Shown: positions 6,941-18,460, counted from the first letter of the stretch. The stretch: 64,000 nt of DNA from Faecalibacillus intestinalis (GCF_003024685.1 NZ_PYLQ01000015.1:422-64421); one strand, 5' to 3'. The notes: a model not told the origin generated them from the sequence alone. Program-made: numbers and translations.

Positions 6941-7840
6941 ATGAAACGTTGTCTTATTATTATAAATCCATCATCTGGAAAACATATTATTCAAAATAAA
7001 CTAGATCGTATTATTGGTCAATTAACATTACAAAACATTGTAGAACATTTTGAAATATTTTATACAGAAAAAAAAGATGATGCCTATTATAAAGCAAAAG
7101 ACTGTGATGAAAATCAATATGATTTTATCATGTCTGTTGGTGGTGATGGTACTTTAAATGAAGTTATTTCTGGAATGGTTGATAGTCATAAAAAAATTCC
7201 TTTATGTATTTTAGCAGCAGGTACCGTTAATGATTTTGCTAATTATTTAAATATTCCAAGTTCAGTAAATGGTATTGTGGAAATGATTAAAAATTTCAAC
7301 GTTATTTCTAGTGATGTTGGGAAAATCAATGACCAATATTTTATTAATGTAGCAGCAGCGGGAATGTTTTCTGATATTTCGTTTGTTGTATCAAAAGAAG
7401 AAAAGAAAAAATTTGGTCCTTTAGCTTATTATTTTAAAGGAATGACACAACTTCCTCAACAATTATCAACAAATCTTCATTTAAATGTAACTGTAGATAA
7501 TGAATCTTTTGAAGAAGATGCTTATATGTTTGCAATTACAAACACTAATCGTGTTGGTGGTTTCGATGGTATTATTCCTTTTGCAGATATCAATGATGGT
7601 AAATTAGATTTAGTGATTGTAAAAAGATGTTCAATCACAGATTTAATTGCACTCATTAAAGATTATCGTTTTGGTAAACACGATAAGAGTCCTTTTATCC
7701 ATTATATTCAAGGACAACATATTCACATTACTTGTGATCAAGATCTTACAATGGATATAGATGGTGAAGAAGGCACACATCTTCCTATTGATGTACATAA
7801 TTTACAAAAATCAATTCAATTATTAGTTCCTTTAAAATAA
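6941..7840 (+). CDS. Diacylglycerol/lipid kinase family protein (DagK/YegS type)
   Basis: This 299-aa member of the diacylglycerol kinase catalytic (LCB5/YegS/DgkB) family phosphorylates lipid acceptors with ATP at the membrane face. It shows the N-terminal IINPSSGK motif (8-14) and the nucleotide motif GGDGTLNE (67-74). AAGTVNDFA (about 94-102) and the C-terminal MDIDGEEG also match. In Gram-positives the enzyme returns diacylglycerol from lipoteichoic acid turnover to phosphatidate. Whether this copy is the DgkB orthologue is likely but unproved. It starts at ATG after GTGAGGTAATAAC, is monocistronic, and a terminator follows. Confidence 0.85.
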   Translation: MKRCLIIINPSSGKHIIQNKLDRIIGQLTLQNIVEHFEIFYTEKKDDAYYKAKDCDENQYDFIMSVGGDGTLNEVISGMVDSHKKIPLCILAAGTVNDFANYLNIPSSVNGIVEMIKNFNVISSDVGKINDQYFINVAAAGMFSDISFVVSKEEKKKFGPLAYYFKGMTQLPQQLSTNLHLNVTVDNESFEEDAYMFAITNTNRVGGFDGIIPFADINDGKLDLVIVKRCSITDLIALIKDYRFGKHDKSPFIHYIQGQHIHITCDQDLTMDIDGEEGTHLPIDVHNLQKSIQLLVPLK

Positions 7841-7845
7841 TATTT

Positions 7846-7882
7846 AAAAAGAAATCATTGCTTTTCATGATTTCTTTTTTTT
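7846..7882 (+). terminator. Terminator of the lipid kinase gene
   Basis: AGAAATCA (7850-7857), 10-nt loop, TGATTTCT (7868-7875), then a T-run. It ends just before the convergent Rpn-type pseudogene. Confidence 0.8.
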
Positions 7883-7884
7883 GT

Positions 7885-8832
7885 TTAATGAATTAACTTT
7901 AAAACATCATTTTCACTTTGTATATCAAAAATAGATACTGTAAGCTTATTTAGTTTTTCCATCGTACTACTTCTTATCGTATTTTCTGTTTCTTTTGATA
8001 AATCTCCTAACTTACATCTTAATTGCATTAATAAAGTATTTTGTTTTTCTTCTAATTTACCTTCATTTCTTCCAACAAGAATACCTTCTTCACGTCCTTC
8101 ACTTCTAAATCCTTCTGCCATTCTTTCCATTCCTTCGCACATATCCATCTCATCTCCTTCTACAATATCTTTAATCATATCCAAACTCCCTGTAATTATC
8201 GCTGCATAAATCAAATTATTGGTATTCATCTTTCTTTTTTGATGTAATTTTATATAGTCTCCCTTATACATTGCTTGAATGGCTTCTATAAAATAGCGTG
8301 TTTGTTCATCTTTGATCTTACTTGTATCCATTTCTTTAACATCTACTAAGATGATTTTCCAATCATTAAAGTATTTCTTTAATTCTTCGGGTATTTCAAA
8401 ATAATCACTGAGTTTTACAGGTACATTCCATTTCTTTGGTCCTGTATAAAAGGCAACCATGATTTGTGGTACTAATCTTTTATACTCTTTATTTTCTAAC
8501 TGTTTTAAATATTCCAACATTTCATAGATGGCACATCTAACCACCATTGCTTGATCAACACTACTTTGATGTTCTACTCCTAGTATACAGTAGATTCCAT
8601 TAATATCACTTTTAACAACAATATCTCTTCTTCTTTTTTTATCCTCTATTCTTTTTGAATCATTGATAATAAAAGAAATATCAAATTCAAAACGTACCAA
8701 CCTTTCAGGATGAATGATTTATTTTCCTTCAAATATAGCTGCATTATAAAAAGATGCAAAACTGACATCATTACTTAAGAATGTCCGACATGCACTATCA
8801 GAGGTTACCTTATTGATGGGTATCATACACAT
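7885..8832 (-). pseudogene. Rpn-type recombination-promoting nuclease / PD-(D/E)XK transposase-like gene, broken by an in-frame TAA
   Basis: The 271-aa frame from a TTG at 8700 is the body of an Rpn/transposase_31 protein. It has GIYCILGVEHQSSVD (PD-(D/E)XK core region), MVAFYTGPKKW, WKIILVDVKEMD, and a C-terminal coiled Glu/Lys tail ending in NDVLKLIH. Reading upstream in the same frame from an ATG at 8832 gives the missing family N-terminus (..ACRTFLSNDVSFASFYNAAIFEGK), then TAA at 8719-8721 and IIHPERLVRFEFD. One C-to-T change (CAA to TAA) would explain the break. The proteins act in RecA-independent recombination in E. coli. The gene is probably inactive, unless the TTG start yields a trimmed product. 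Confidence 0.8.
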
Positions 8833-8909
8833 TACCTACTTTCTATTGAGTTGAAGTAACGTCATCTAGATTTATTACAAGTAGATTATAACATGTATGT
8901 ACTCAATAT

Positions 8910-8950
8910 TTGTCTCAAGTTTGTTTCAAATTTGTCTCACAAATGTCTCA
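8910..8950. repeat. Four direct repeats at exact 11-bp steps
   Basis: TTGTCTCA (8910), TTGTTTCA (8921), TTGTCTCA (8932) and ATGTCTCA (8943) lie one DNA helical turn apart, upstream of the broken Rpn gene. No family of sites was recognised. The rest of 8833-9007 is AT-rich and shows nothing else. Confidence 0.6.
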
Positions 8951-9011
8951 TTTCTTATATTTATTTTATCTTTCAATTTTTCTTCTTTCAATGGACATTT
9001 AGTCCAAAAAA

Positions 9012-9050
9012 TATAAAAAGCTATTGATGGATTAATCCATTTCAATAGCT
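9012..9050 (-). terminator. Terminator overlapping the end of the ABC operon
   Basis: On the minus strand, AGCTATTGA (9042-9050) and TCAATAGCT (9019-9027), extended by ATGGAT/ATCCAT, then TTTTTATATTTTTT. The stop codon of the ABC gene (9032-9034) sits in the loop. Confidence 0.85.
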
Positions 9051-10882
9051 CCTGTATATAATTGATAATATTTACCTTTTTCTTTAATAAGTGATTGATG
9101 ATTTCCTCTTTCAATAATGTGTCCTTGTTCTAAGACCATAATACAATCACTATTTTTAATTGTTGATAAACGATGGGCAATAACAAGTGTTGTTCTACCA
9201 TGCATTAATTTATCCATACCATCTTGTACAAGTTTTTCTGTACGAGAATCAATAGAAGAAGTTGCTTCATCCAAAATAAGTGCAGGAGGATTAGCAACAG
9301 CAGCACGGGCAATCGCTAATAATTGTCTTTGTCCTTGAGATAAATTAGCTCCATCTCCTGTAAGCATTGTTTGATAACCCTCTGGTAAATGTTTTACAAA
9401 TAAATCAGCATTAGCAAGTTTTGCTGCCTCAATACATTCTTCATCCGTAGCATCAAGACGACCATAGCGAATATTATCCATAACTGTTCCAGTAAATAAA
9501 TGTGTATCTTGTAATACCACACCTAATGATCTTCTTAAATCATCTTTTTTAATCAATTTAATATCAATACCATCATAAGTAATTGATCCTTTTTGAATAT
9601 CATAGAAACGATTAATTAGGTTAGTAATCGTTGTTTTACCTGCACCTGTCGCTCCAACAAAGGCTATCTTTTCACCAGGATTAGCATAAACATCAACATT
9701 GTGTAAAACCATACGATCATCAAAATAACCAAAATCAACACCTTCTAAACGAATATCACCTTTCATTTCTACAAGTTCAACTTGTCCATCCTTGCGTGGA
9801 TGTTTCCAAGCCCAATGTCCAGTTCTTTTATCTGTTTCAACCATTTTTCCATCAACAGTTTCTACACGACATAAAGTCACAACACCTTGATCGTCTTCAC
9901 TTTCTTGATCTAATAAATCAAAAATACGTCCTGCACCTGCTTGTGCCATCGCTACAGCATTGATTTGTTGAGAAATTTGTCCAATTGGTTGATTAAAGCT
10001 TTTATTAAGTGTTAAGAAAGCAACAAGTGTCCCAATTGTAAGTGAGAAATGTCCATTTAAAGCAAGAATTGCTCCTACGATGGCACAAATAATATAAGAA
10101 ACATTTCCTAATTGAACCGTAACTGGCATTAAGATATTCGCAAATTTATGAGCTTGATAAGCACTTTCTCTTAATTCATCATTTAATTTTCTAAAATCAG
10201 CAATAGCTTGTTCTTCGTGATTGAACACTTTAACAACTTTTTGACCTGAAATCATTTCTTCAATATAACCATTAACTTTACCTAAATCATTTTGTTGTTT
10301 AACGAAGAATTTTCCTGATAAAGAACCAAGTTTTCTTGATACAACAAGCATGATCATAAGCATACATATACTTAACACAGTTAAAGGAATATTTAAAATA
10401 ATCATTGAGACAAATGTTGTCACAATAGTCATACAACTTGAAATAAGTTGTGGAATAGATTGTGAAATCAATTGTCTTAAGGTATCAATATCATTTGTAT
10501 AGACTGACATTGTATCTCCATGAGGAGTTCTGTCAAAATAACGAATTGGTAAAGATTCCATATGTTCAAACATATCAATTCTTAAATCTCTTAAGAACCC
10601 TTGTGTTACATAAACCATAATACGGTTAAAGGTAAAGGCACATACAACCCCACAAGCATATAAACAAGCTACACGAATTAAAGCATGTAATAATCCACTA
10701 AAATCAGGAGAAGAGCTCTTTAATAAAGGAACAATATAATCATCAATCAATGTTTGCATAAACATTGTTCCTTGAACATTAAATAAAGCATTTCCAATAA
10801 TACATAAAACAACAACAATTAAATGAATCTTATATTTACTCCATAACATCTTAAGTAAACGTTTCATTGTTCCTTCTTTCAT
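9032..10882 (-). CDS. ABC exporter half-transporter, catalytic subunit
   Basis: This 616-aa fused permease and ATPase of the multidrug/lipid exporter class has six membrane helices in about residues 15-320. An extra approximately 40-aa linker before the ATPase carries the GHWAWKHPRKDG segment. The nucleotide domain is complete: Walker A GATGAGKTT, Q-loop VVLQDTHLF, signature LSQGQRQ, Walker B LILDEATSS with catalytic Glu, and switch His (IAHRLST). It starts at an ATG sharing the TAATG overlap with its partner. The pair forms a heterodimer of the BmrCD/LmrCD type, probably pumping drugs or lipids. The substrate is unknown. The MarR gene at the head suggests inducible drug response. Confidence 0.9.
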   Translation of the reverse strand: MKEGTMKRLLKMLWSKYKIHLIVVVLCIIGNALFNVQGTMFMQTLIDDYIVPLLKSSSPDFSGLLHALIRVACLYACGVVCAFTFNRIMVYVTQGFLRDLRIDMFEHMESLPIRYFDRTPHGDTMSVYTNDIDTLRQLISQSIPQLISSCMTIVTTFVSMIILNIPLTVLSICMLMIMLVVSRKLGSLSGKFFVKQQNDLGKVNGYIEEMISGQKVVKVFNHEEQAIADFRKLNDELRESAYQAHKFANILMPVTVQLGNVSYIICAIVGAILALNGHFSLTIGTLVAFLTLNKSFNQPIGQISQQINAVAMAQAGAGRIFDLLDQESEDDQGVVTLCRVETVDGKMVETDKRTGHWAWKHPRKDGQVELVEMKGDIRLEGVDFGYFDDRMVLHNVDVYANPGEKIAFVGATGAGKTTITNLINRFYDIQKGSITYDGIDIKLIKKDDLRRSLGVVLQDTHLFTGTVMDNIRYGRLDATDEECIEAAKLANADLFVKHLPEGYQTMLTGDGANLSQGQRQLLAIARAAVANPPALILDEATSSIDSRTEKLVQDGMDKLMHGRTTLVIAHRLSTIKNSDCIMVLEQGHIIERGNHQSLIKEKGKYYQLYTGAIEMD

Positions 10883-12612
10883 TATTTTTCCTCCTTTCCT
10901 TTCATTTGTGTTTCATAAATTGTACGATAAATTTCATTTGTTTCTAATAAATTTTCATGTGTATCAAATCCATCAACTACTCCATCATTTAAAACAATAA
11001 TACGACTTGCATTTTGTACTGATGAAATACGTTGAGAGATAATAATTTTAGTTGTATCAGGGATACGTTCGTTAAATGATTCTTGAATACTTGCATCTGT
11101 AGCAGTATCAACTGCACTTGTTGAATCATCTAAAATTAAGATTTTAGGATTTTTAAGTAATGCTCTAGCAATACATAAACGTTGTTTTTGTCCACCAGAT
11201 ACATTTGAACCACCTTGTTCAATATACGTATTATAACCATCTTCAAAACGATCAATAAACTCATCAGCACAAGCTAAACGACAAGCTTCTTTACATTCTT
11301 CTTCTGTGGCATTTTCATTACCCCATCTTAAGTTTTGTAAGATTGTTCCACTGAATAAGACATTCTTTTGTAATACGACAGAAACTTCATTTCTTAAAAC
11401 TTCAAGATCATAATTACGCACATCTTGTCCACCAACAACAACACTACCTTCATCTACATCATATAAACGTGAAATTAAATTAACTAAACTACTTTTAGCA
11501 CTTCCCGTACCACCAATAATACCAATTGTTTCACCACTTTTAATATGTAGATCAACGTCTTTTAAAACAGCTTCTCCACTACCATGTTTATAAGAAAAAA
11601 CAACATGATTGAAATCAATTGAACCATCTTTTACTTCAGTTAAAGCTTCTTGAGGAGATACTAAATCAGATTGTTCATTAATAACTTCAGCAATACGTCT
11701 TCCTGAAGCAAGTGACATGGTAATCATAACAAATGCCATTGAAAGCATCATTAATGACATCATAATGTTCATTACATAACTAAATAAACTTGTAAGTTCA
11801 CCTGTTGTAAGGGTTCCTCCTACAATCGCTTTAGCACCTAACCATGAAAGCATTAAAATTGAACCATAGACAGCAATTAACATTGCTGGGCTATTATAAG
11901 ATAAAACAGATTCTGCTTTAACAAATAATTTATAAATATTTTGTGCTGCTTTTCTAAATTTTTCATTTTCATATTTTTCTCTAACAAAAGATTTAACAAC
12001 ACGAATACCTACAACGTTTTCTTGAACACTTTCATTTAAAGTATCATATTTAGGAAAAACATCATTAAAGTATTTTGTAGCATGATACATAATTGTTACA
12101 AGCACAGCTACTAAGAAAACAATCGCTACAACGAAAATCATACTTAATTTAAAGTTGATCATCATCGCCATTGCAAGGGCACAAATAAGATTCATTGGTG
12201 CACGAATACACATACGAATAATCATTTGATAGGCATTTTGTACATTTGTAACATCTGTTGTAAGACGTGTTACAAGTCCAGCTGTACTGTATTTATCAAT
12301 ATTTGAAAATGAGTATGTTTGAATATTAGTATACATCGCATCTCTTAAATTAGCAGCAAATCCTGTAGAAGCTTTTGCTGCGTGATTTCCTGCTAAAAAA
12401 CCGAGAGATAATGTTCCAAGGGCAATAACAAACATCAAAGCCCCATATTTTGTGACATTTGACATGTTTCCCGCTTCAATTCCTTTATCAATTAAACTTG
12501 CCATAAGTAAAGGAATCATAATTTCTAAAACAACTTCTAATGTTGCAAATAACATTGTAAGTAAAGAATCTTTTTTATATTCTTTAATTTGTTTCATTAA
12601 AGTTTTGACCAT
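10882..12612 (-). CDS. ABC exporter half-transporter with degenerate ATP site
   Basis: This 576-aa permease-ATPase fusion is the partner of the downstream subunit. The ATPase domain departs from consensus in a coordinated way. Walker A is GGTGSAKSS (Ala for the last Gly), Walker B ends LILDDSTSA with Asp in place of the catalytic Glu, and the switch His is replaced by Gln (ISQRISS). The signature NVSGGQKQR is intact. This is the known pattern of heterodimeric exporters with one non-hydrolysing site. Stop and start codons overlap (TAATG) with the partner. It lies 41 bp after the MarR regulator gene. Confidence 0.9.
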   Translation of the reverse strand: MVKTLMKQIKEYKKDSLLTMLFATLEVVLEIMIPLLMASLIDKGIEAGNMSNVTKYGALMFVIALGTLSLGFLAGNHAAKASTGFAANLRDAMYTNIQTYSFSNIDKYSTAGLVTRLTTDVTNVQNAYQMIIRMCIRAPMNLICALAMAMMINFKLSMIFVVAIVFLVAVLVTIMYHATKYFNDVFPKYDTLNESVQENVVGIRVVKSFVREKYENEKFRKAAQNIYKLFVKAESVLSYNSPAMLIAVYGSILMLSWLGAKAIVGGTLTTGELTSLFSYVMNIMMSLMMLSMAFVMITMSLASGRRIAEVINEQSDLVSPQEALTEVKDGSIDFNHVVFSYKHGSGEAVLKDVDLHIKSGETIGIIGGTGSAKSSLVNLISRLYDVDEGSVVVGGQDVRNYDLEVLRNEVSVVLQKNVLFSGTILQNLRWGNENATEEECKEACRLACADEFIDRFEDGYNTYIEQGGSNVSGGQKQRLCIARALLKNPKILILDDSTSAVDTATDASIQESFNERIPDTTKIIISQRISSVQNASRIIVLNDGVVDGFDTHENLLETNEIYRTIYETQMKGKEEK

Positions 12613-12653
12613 AATTTACTTCCTTTCCTATTCATTACCGAACTTATGAATAT

Positions 12654-13094
12654 TTATAAACCTTCTTTAATGTTATTAATTAACTTATCTGAAATTTTAA
12701 TAAATGCATTAATTTCATCATCAGATAAATCTTTAATTAATTGTTGATGCATTTTTCTCATCTTATCTTCAATATTACGATTGTGTTGCCTTGAAGCTTC
12801 TGTTAAAACAATCTTCTTTAATCTTGCATCATAATCCACTTCTTCTCTTGTAATCATTCCATTTTTACACATCAATTTCAACATTTCTGATGTTGTAGAA
12901 CGATTAATTGAAAATTCTTTTTCTATATCTTTAGGAAATGTATCAAGACCTATATACTCTCTTTCTTCAACAAAACCAATAATCCAACAATGCATTAATG
13001 TTGCACGATCAGGACGTCCCGTCTGCTTATCCATTGTTTTTCTCATAAGATTATTTAGAGTCTTAATACGATGTCCAATTGGATCTCTATACAT
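12654..13094 (-). CDS. MarR-family transcriptional regulator
   Basis: This 146-aa winged-helix regulator has a dimer helix region (residues 5-30), a recognition HTH (EKEFSINRSTTSEMLKLMCKNGMI, about 63-86) and a basic wing (REEVDYDARLKKIVLT). The start was chosen at the ATG behind AGGAGGAGTTAT; the longer frame to 13166 has no ribosome site and runs through the promoter. It heads the operon with the ABC exporter pair and probably represses it, responding to a toxic ligand. A palindrome within its own promoter (13127-13140) fits autoregulation. Confidence 0.88.
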   Translation of the reverse strand: MYRDPIGHRIKTLNNLMRKTMDKQTGRPDRATLMHCWIIGFVEEREYIGLDTFPKDIEKEFSINRSTTSEMLKLMCKNGMITREEVDYDARLKKIVLTEASRQHNRNIEDKMRKMHQQLIKDLSDDEINAFIKISDKLINNIKEGL

Positions 13095-13126
13095 ATAACT
13101 CCTCCTATATTGTTCGGCTACGAATT

Positions 13127-13157
13127 GTATGGTAACATACATTTTTTGATTTGTAAA
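13127..13157 (-). promoter_or_regulatory. Promoter with palindromic operator for the marR-ABC operon
   Basis: On the minus strand, -35 TTTACA (13152-13157), a 17-bp gap and -10 TACCAT (13129-13134). The palindrome GTATG-GTAA-CATAC (13127-13140) covers the -10. It is the likely binding site of the encoded MarR protein. The match to the -10 consensus is only moderate. Confidence 0.5.
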
Positions 13158-13217
13158 GTATTTCATAGAAGTTCATAGTTTTTCGTTGTATAATAATGAA
13201 GAAAGTGAGGAAGACAA

Positions 13218-14441
13218 ATGGAAATTAAAGAAAGATTTTTAAATTACGTCAGTTTTGATACACAATCTGTTGAAAATTCACAAACAGTTCCTTCAACATC
13301 AAAACAATTAAAATTAGGAAAATATCTTGTTGAAGAACTTCAATCATTAGGAATTGAAAACGCAAAAATAGATGAATATGGTGTTGTTTATGGAACAATT
13401 CCTAGTAATAATAATCATCAAGGAGATGTCATAGGTTTTATTGCCCATATGGATACTTCCCCTGATGCAAGTGGTAAAGATATTCATCCACAAATTATCA
13501 AAAATTATCAAGGACAAAAAATTACTTTAAATGAAGATAAAAAACTTTATCTAGACCCTGAACAATATCCTCAACTCTTACATCTTATTCATCATGATTT
13601 AATTACTACAGATGGAACAACTTTATTAGGAGCTGATGATAAAGCAGGAATTGCGATCATTATGCAAATGGTTGAATATCTACACACACATCCTGAATTT
13701 AAACATAATGATATACAAATTGCTTTTACACCAGATGAAGAAATTGGTTGTGGAAGTAATCATTTTGATGTGAAATACTTTAATGCTGATTATGCCTATA
13801 CAATTGATGGAGGAGATATTCACATTGTTGAATATGAAAACTTTAATGCTTTTTCAGCAAAAGTGAATATTCATGGTAGAAGTATTCATCCTGGAAGTGC
13901 TAAAAATAAAATGATTAATTCTACACGTGTTGCTTATGAATTTGATTCATTATTACCAGTTCATATGCGTCCTGAATCTACTGAAGGCTATGAAGGTTTC
14001 AATCATCTTCATGCTATTCAAGGAACTTGTGAAGAAACAACAATGGATTATATAATTCGAAATCATGACTTACAACAAGCAAAAAAACAATGTCAAGAAT
14101 TTATTGACATTGCAGAATTCTTAAATAAAAAATATGGTTATCAAATTATTGAAGTAACGATTACAGAAAGTTATTTAAACATGAAAGAAGCTCTAAAAAA
14201 TCATATGTTCATTGTTGAACAAGCTTTAGCTGCCATTAAAGAAAATGGTTTGGATGCTTATTGTTCACCAATTCGTGGTGGTACAGATGGTGCACGTTTA
14301 ACATTTATGGGACTTCCTTGTCCTAATCTAGGAACAGGTGGTTTTAACTATCATGGACCTTATGAATATTGTTCCTTAACAATGATGGAAAAACAAGTCG
14401 AAATATTACTTCATATTTTAAAAAGCACTGCTTCTAAATAA
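13218..14441 (+). CDS. pepT: Peptidase T (tripeptide aminopeptidase)
   Basis: This cytosolic M20B zinc enzyme removes the N-terminal residue of tripeptides. The 407-aa length is normal for PepT. Metal and catalytic residues are visible: H77 and D79 (AHMDTSPD), D140 (LGADDKAG), E174-E175 (TPDEEIG), D197 (TIDGGD), and the C-terminal His (NYHGPYEY). The start is behind GTGAGGAAGACAA. It is monocistronic and divergent from the marR operon. Peptides imported by the opp system a few kilobases away are natural substrates. Confidence 0.95.
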   Translation: MEIKERFLNYVSFDTQSVENSQTVPSTSKQLKLGKYLVEELQSLGIENAKIDEYGVVYGTIPSNNNHQGDVIGFIAHMDTSPDASGKDIHPQIIKNYQGQKITLNEDKKLYLDPEQYPQLLHLIHHDLITTDGTTLLGADDKAGIAIIMQMVEYLHTHPEFKHNDIQIAFTPDEEIGCGSNHFDVKYFNADYAYTIDGGDIHIVEYENFNAFSAKVNIHGRSIHPGSAKNKMINSTRVAYEFDSLLPVHMRPESTEGYEGFNHLHAIQGTCEETTMDYIIRNHDLQQAKKQCQEFIDIAEFLNKKYGYQIIEVTITESYLNMKEALKNHMFIVEQALAAIKENGLDAYCSPIRGGTDGARLTFMGLPCPNLGTGGFNYHGPYEYCSLTMMEKQVEILLHILKSTASK

Positions 14442-14511
14442 GCAGTAACAAAAATCGTGTAGATTTCTTAAACAATAAATAAAGCAAAAGTATTAACTTA
14501 ATAGCATTACA

Positions 14512-14541
14512 AAAAAAAGCCGTGATTTTTCACGACTTTTT
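14512..14541 (-). terminator. Terminator of the PTS/GH1 operon
   Basis: On the minus strand, GTCGTGA, 4-nt loop, TCACGGC, then a run of T (arms 14530-14536 and 14519-14525). It can also work for pepT on the plus strand. Confidence 0.85.
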
Positions 14542-14575
14542 GATATTAAGATTAAATATTTGTATTTCTTATAAG

Positions 14576-15865
14576 TTACTTTTGATTTTCTTTATTTAAT
14601 TCCAAAGTATCTATTTTTTTAATAAATGGTAAATAAATAACAAAAGATACAACAATCATCACAAATTGCCATAATGCGACACGCCATCCACCAATCAAAA
14701 GTCCTGATATAATTGGTGGTGTTGTCCAAGGAACCATAACCCCGCTAAATAATGGTAAAATTCCCATATACATTAATAAGTAGCTACTTATACCTATAAT
14801 TAAAGGAACAAGAACAAATGGAATTAATAAATATATATTAAGTACAATTGGTGTCCCAAAAATAATTGGTTCATTAATGTTAAAGATATTAGGTACAATG
14901 GATAATTTACCTAAGCTACGTAATGACTTTGATTTGGCAAAAAATGTAATATAAATCACTAACCCAATCACAATTCCAGCACCAGACATGCATAAGAAAT
15001 TGTCCCAAAATTGTTGTGTAAAAATATGTCCACCATTTTGAATTGTAAGAGGCAATCCTGAATCTATAATTTTTTGATTAGCTGCCATATTTGCTTGTAA
15101 AATCGGTGAAAGAATTCCTCCACATATAGAACCACCATGGACGCCTGTCCACCATAATAAAGACATAACAACTGTCATAATAATAACACCAAAGAACGAA
15201 TCTGTAATTCCTTGTAAAGGAATTTGAATTACCGAATAAATAAGTTCTGCAAATGTTGTATTAAATATAAAGTGACATATAGCATAAATAATTGCACAAA
15301 TAGTAATAATAATTCCAGTTGGTAATAGTGACGAAAATGAATCTGCAACACCACTAGGCACACCATTTGGCATTTTAATGCTAATATCTTTTTTTACACA
15401 TAAAGAATAAATATATCCAACTAAAAAACCAATTAAAATAGCACAAATCATTCCTTGACCAGCAGTCCAATCTTTAGAAATAATTCCTGTAACTGATTCC
15501 CCACTGTCTAATACCTTAGAAGATGGAGTTAATAAAATAAAAGCTGCTAAACCAGTTAAAGCGCCATTTATAGCTGTTATTACTTGATCATTCTTCAAAT
15601 AAGAATAAGTAATTCCTATTACTGTAAAGAAGGCCATTAATGAAAACGTAGAAGAATATACTTGAGAACATACATCTCCTATTCCACTTTCACTAATTAC
15701 TTTACTTACTGATTCAATTGGTAAGTTGGCAATCAACAGGAACAATGATCCTATCATTAAAAACGGTAAAGAAAACATCATTCCATCCTTTAAAGCCTTT
15801 ATAACTTTTGTATTTGTAAACTTCGATATATAAATAACTAATGTTTCATTTATAAATTTGTTCAT
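14576..15865 (-). CDS. PTS sugar transporter subunit IIC, cellobiose/beta-glucoside type
   Basis: This 429-aa membrane permease is of the lactose/cellobiose (Lac) PTS family. It has ten or so hydrophobic segments, the family N-terminus (KALKDGMMFSLPFLMIGSLFLLIANLP) and the substrate-region motif NINEPIIFGTPIVLNIYLLIPF. It imports and phosphorylates a beta-glucoside only together with IIA and IIB proteins, which are not encoded nearby and so must be supplied from elsewhere. It is the last gene of the rpiR-GH1-IIC operon, 12 bp after the GH1 gene. Confidence 0.9.
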   Translation of the reverse strand: MNKFINETLVIYISKFTNTKVIKALKDGMMFSLPFLMIGSLFLLIANLPIESVSKVISESGIGDVCSQVYSSTFSLMAFFTVIGITYSYLKNDQVITAINGALTGLAAFILLTPSSKVLDSGESVTGIISKDWTAGQGMICAILIGFLVGYIYSLCVKKDISIKMPNGVPSGVADSFSSLLPTGIIITICAIIYAICHFIFNTTFAELIYSVIQIPLQGITDSFFGVIIMTVVMSLLWWTGVHGGSICGGILSPILQANMAANQKIIDSGLPLTIQNGGHIFTQQFWDNFLCMSGAGIVIGLVIYITFFAKSKSLRSLGKLSIVPNIFNINEPIIFGTPIVLNIYLLIPFVLVPLIIGISSYLLMYMGILPLFSGVMVPWTTPPIISGLLIGGWRVALWQFVMIVVSFVIYLPFIKKIDTLELNKENQK

Positions 15866-15877
15866 ATTATTTATCTC

Positions 15878-18126
<2,249 letters not shown>

Positions 18127-18253
18127 ATTTCCTCTTTTCACCGGTTAAAAGATACAAATTAATTATCTTCTTATCTAGAAGACATCTTCATCATAATTAA
18201 CAACAACTTGTAAGTCAATCTTCTGTAAGCATTTACAATCAAATCGAAAAAAG

Positions 18254-18291
18254 CTTTCAATTTCACAATTATTATTAATAAAAATTGAAAG
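18254..18291. promoter_or_regulatory. Inverted repeat upstream of the rpiR-type gene (candidate operator)
   Basis: CTTTCAATTT (18254-18263) and AAATTGAAAG (18282-18291) are perfect 10-bp arms 18 bp apart, about 130 bp before the regulator start. Adjacent TTGAAAG-like half sites fit a regulator binding as a dimer of dimers. No T-run follows on either side. Assignment to the RpiR protein is inferred. Confidence 0.4.
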
Positions 18292-18299
18292 AAATTATC

Positions 18300-18350
18300 A
18301 AAAAAGGTTGTTACGAAATTCAATAAATAATTTCATAACAGCCTTTTTAT
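18300..18350 (-). terminator. Second terminator after the opp operon
   Basis: A 14-bp stem, 18306-18319 with 18330-18343, has two mismatched or wobble pairs and is followed on the minus strand by TTTTTT. It lies in the 334-bp gap between oppF and the rpiR-type gene. Confidence 0.7.
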
Positions 18351-18369
18351 TTTGTAATATTTTTTATTT

Positions 18370-18412
18370 ATATAAAAAGAGAACAACATTTCGCATTTGT
18401 TCTCTTTTTTTG
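18370..18412 (-). terminator. First terminator after oppF
   Basis: AGAGAACAA (18378-18386) and TTGTTCTCT (18397-18405) with runs of A and T on both sides; it can work in both directions. With the hairpin at 18306-18343 it gives tandem termination of the long opp transcript. Confidence 0.8.
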
Positions 18413-18460
18413 AATATTTTCTTATAATATTTTAGGTTGCCTTCTTAAGTGCCTCCTAAA

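Noticed and set aside
8910-8950. CRISPR-like array
   Set aside because: Repeats are only 8 bp with 3-bp gaps; no spacers, leader or cas genes. No other array was seen in the window.
8926-9114. 62-codon open frame on the minus strand
   Set aside because: It overlaps the end of the ABC gene and its terminator, has no ribosome site and shows low-complexity composition.
14430-14452. Inverted repeat ACTGCTT/AAGCAGT around the pepT stop as its terminator
   Set aside because: No T-run follows on the plus strand; the hairpin at 14512-14541 is a better terminator for both sides.
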